This document shows positions 23,981 through 25,518 of a stretch of 25,518 nucleotides of DNA, one piece after another; within the stretch, counting starts at the first letter, position 1; each line of letters opens with the position of its first letter. The position numbers and the translations under genes were made by a program. Origin of the DNA: Mycolicibacterium malmesburyense (GTDB taxonomy: Bacteria > Actinomycetota > Actinomycetes > Mycobacteriales > Mycobacteriaceae); assembly GCF_001050015.1 (NCBI RefSeq), contig NZ_CVTB01000289.1:1-25518 (forward strand). The letters are read 5' to 3'. The notes under the pieces are model-generated. The model did no database searches, had not been told where the DNA came from, and saw nothing but the letters and a program-made list of their open reading frames with translations.

Positions 23981-25300
23981 GTGAACGCCCCCGGACACAG
24001 TGAACGTGAGGCCTGGCCCGCGCCGTCGGCATCGACTCCGGTGCATGCCACCGTCACGGTGCCCGGCTCGAAATCGCAGACGAACCGGGCGCTGGTGCTG
24101 GCGGCGCTGGCCACGGCGAACGGCGATTCGACGATCAGCGGCGCGCTGCGCAGCCGTGACACCGACCTGATGATCGGGGCGTTGGGCGCGCTCGGCGTCA
24201 CGGTCGAAGGCCACGCCGACGAGTTGCGGGTCACCGGTCGCGTCGCGCCGGACGACGGGGCCACCATCGACTGCGGACTGGCCGGCACGGTGCTGCGGTT
24301 CGTGCCGCCCGTGGCGGCGCTGGGCACCACGACGGTCACGTTCGACGGCGATGAACAGGCGCGCGCCCGCCCGATCGCACCGTTTCTCGACGCGCTGCGC
24401 GGCCTGGGCGTCGACATCGACGGCGACGGGCTACCTTTCGACGTGCGGGGCGCCGGCTCGGTCGCCGGGGGGACGGTCGAAATCGACGCCTCCGCCTCGT
24501 CGCAGTTCGTCTCCGGGCTGCTGCTCTCGGGATCGAGCTTCCGCGACGGGCTGACCGTCGTACACACCGGTGAAGCCGTGCCGTCGGCGCCGCATGTGGC
24601 GATGACGGTCGCGATGCTGCGCGACGCCGGGGTCGACGTCGACGACAGCCGCGACAACCGGTGGCGGGTGGCGCCGGGGCCGGTGGCCGCGCGGCACTGG
24701 GACATCGAGCCCGACCTGTCCAACGCGGTGCCGTTCCTGGCGGCCGCGGTGGTCAGCGGGGGCACCGTGCGGTTGACCGGCTGGCCGCGCAAGAGCACAC
24801 AGCCGGCCGATGCGATCATCGCGATCCTCAAGAAGCTCGGATCCGTTGTGCAGCACGGTGATACCTATCTCGAGGTGTGCGGTGCCGAGTTCTACGGCGG
24901 CATCGACGTCGATCTGCACGAGGTCGGCGAGCTCACGCCCGCCGTCGCAGCACTGGCCGCCTTGGCCACCCCCGACTCGGTGTCGAAACTGGCGGGCGTC
25001 GCGCACCTGCGCGGACACGAAACCGACCGGCTCGCGGCCCTGTCGGCGGAGATCAACGGCCTCGGCGGTCAGTGCGAGGAGACCGCGGACGGGTTGGTGA
25101 TCACGGCCCGGCCGTTGCGCGGCGGGCTGTGGCGGTCGTACGCCGATCACCGGATGGCCACCGCGGGTGCGATCGTGGGGCTGCGGGTGCCGGATGTCGC
25201 CGTGGAGGACATCGAGACCACCGCCAAGACGCTGCCGGCATTCCCCCAGCTGTGGGCCGACATGCTCGCGGGGCAGACCACGGAGGTCGACCAGGCTTGA
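23981..25300 (+). CDS. aroA: 3-Phosphoshikimate 1-carboxyvinyltransferase (EPSP synthase)
   Basis: This 439-residue enzyme transfers the enolpyruvyl group of PEP to shikimate-3-phosphate in chorismate synthesis. Motifs in order: [18 protein letters not shown] near 27-44, [17 protein letters not shown], the [14 protein letters not shown] stretch, [27 protein letters not shown] and [16 protein letters not shown]. It corresponds to Rv3227. The GTG at 23981 adds about eight residues before the WPAP motif compared with the M. tuberculosis protein; no other start fits. CAAGAT ends 6 bp upstream and could be the -10 of a leaderless transcript. It overlaps rsgA by 4 bp. Chorismate from this pathway is also the substrate of the EntC enzyme encoded earlier. 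Confidence 0.97.
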   Translation: MNAPGHSEREAWPAPSASTPVHATVTVPGSKSQTNRALVLAALATANGDSTISGALRSRDTDLMIGALGALGVTVEGHADELRVTGRVAPDDGATIDCGLAGTVLRFVPPVAALGTTTVTFDGDEQARARPIAPFLDALRGLGVDIDGDGLPFDVRGAGSVAGGTVEIDASASSQFVSGLLLSGSSFRDGLTVVHTGEAVPSAPHVAMTVAMLRDAGVDVDDSRDNRWRVAPGPVAARHWDIEPDLSNAVPFLAAAVVSGGTVRLTGWPRKSTQPADAIIAILKKLGSVVQHGDTYLEVCGAEFYGGIDVDLHEVGELTPAVAALAALATPDSVSKLAGVAHLRGHETDRLAALSAEINGLGGQCEETADGLVITARPLRGGLWRSYADHRMATAGAIVGLRVPDVAVEDIETTAKTLPAFPQLWADMLAGQTTEVDQA

Positions 25301-25518
25301 GCCGGCGCGAGTACGACGAGTCCGACGTCCGGGTGCGGCCCGGCCGAGGCTCGCGGCCGCGGACCAAGATTCGGCCCGACCACGCCGACGCGCAGGAGGC
25401 GATGGTCGTGACCGTCGACCGGGGGCGGTGGGGTTGCGCGCTCGGCGGCGACCCGAACCGCCACGTCGTCGCGATGCGCGCCCGCGAACTCGGCCGCACC
25501 CCGATCGTCGTCGGCGAC
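25297..25518 (+). CDS. rsgA: RsgA ribosome-assembly GTPase, N-terminal part
   Basis: The visible 74 residues ([19 protein letters not shown], then [17 protein letters not shown]) match the N-terminal OB-fold start of RsgA/EngC (Rv3228). The circularly permuted GTPase domain and zinc finger lie beyond the window. RsgA releases assembly factors from the 30S subunit. The TTG start overlaps the aroA stop (TTGA), so it is coupled to aroA. The gene runs off the right edge. Confidence 0.88.
   Translation, partial: MSRREYDESDVRVRPGRGSRPRTKIRPDHADAQEAMVVTVDRGRWGCALGGDPNRHVVAMRARELGRTPIVVGD

Noticed and set aside
22545..23984. Plus-strand open frame of 479 codons
   Set aside because: It is antisense to the methyltransferase and SRAP genes; very Arg-rich with no motif.

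Overview
The window reads as core chromosome of a mycobacterium, most likely a rapid-growing Mycolicibacterium-type species. The DNA is GC-rich, starts are often GTG or TTG, and genes are packed with 4-bp stop/start overlaps. From memory, the gene order follows the M. tuberculosis block from about Rv3203 (lipV) to Rv3228 (rsgA). It is not M. tuberculosis itself: the YbaK gene is intact here, and a three-gene DUF2236 oxygenase operon, a DUF2071 gene and a methyltransferase occupy the stretch before aroA. I see no tRNA, rRNA, CRISPR array, insertion sequence, prophage or attachment site, and no gene-free stretch longer than 300 bases.

Layout. 1-4000: the end of lipV and an alkyltransferase-like DNA repair protein (+), then a degenerate kinase-like protein, moeZ and a membrane-anchored DUF3152 protein (-). 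4100-6725: a TetR regulator, DUF3107, an MmpS-like membrane protein and a ferritin-like protein. 6970-9720: the DEAD-box helicase rhlE and a propeller-like membrane protein, closed by a strong hairpin facing a ParA ATPase. 10575-14154: gpm2, entC and a GNAT protein with 4-bp overlaps, a small membrane protein, and a diacylglycerol-kinase-family lipid kinase. 14236-17944: a regulatory cluster of whiB1, pdtaS, the biotinylated protein TB7.3, a 30-codon ribosomal protein bL37 gene, and sigH-rshA behind a SigH-type promoter. 17982-21530: YbaK, a short-chain dehydrogenase, DUF2071 and the DUF2236 operon. 21643-25518: a methyltransferase coupled to an SRAP repair protein, diverging from aroA-rsgA, which runs off the window.

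Themes. Stress sensing dominates the middle: WhiB1 (Fe-S, NO), PdtaS (two-component kinase) and SigH/RshA (thiol-oxidative stress). DNA damage protection appears twice (the ATL and SRAP proteins). Many transcripts look leaderless, with a TANNNT box ending 6-8 bases before the start codon.

Most of this is conserved mycobacterial chromosome. The least ordinary parts are the DUF2236 gene sandwiched between two look-alike small membrane proteins, the easily missed bL37 gene, the probable long SigH isoform, and a large inverted repeat before the dehydrogenase gene.
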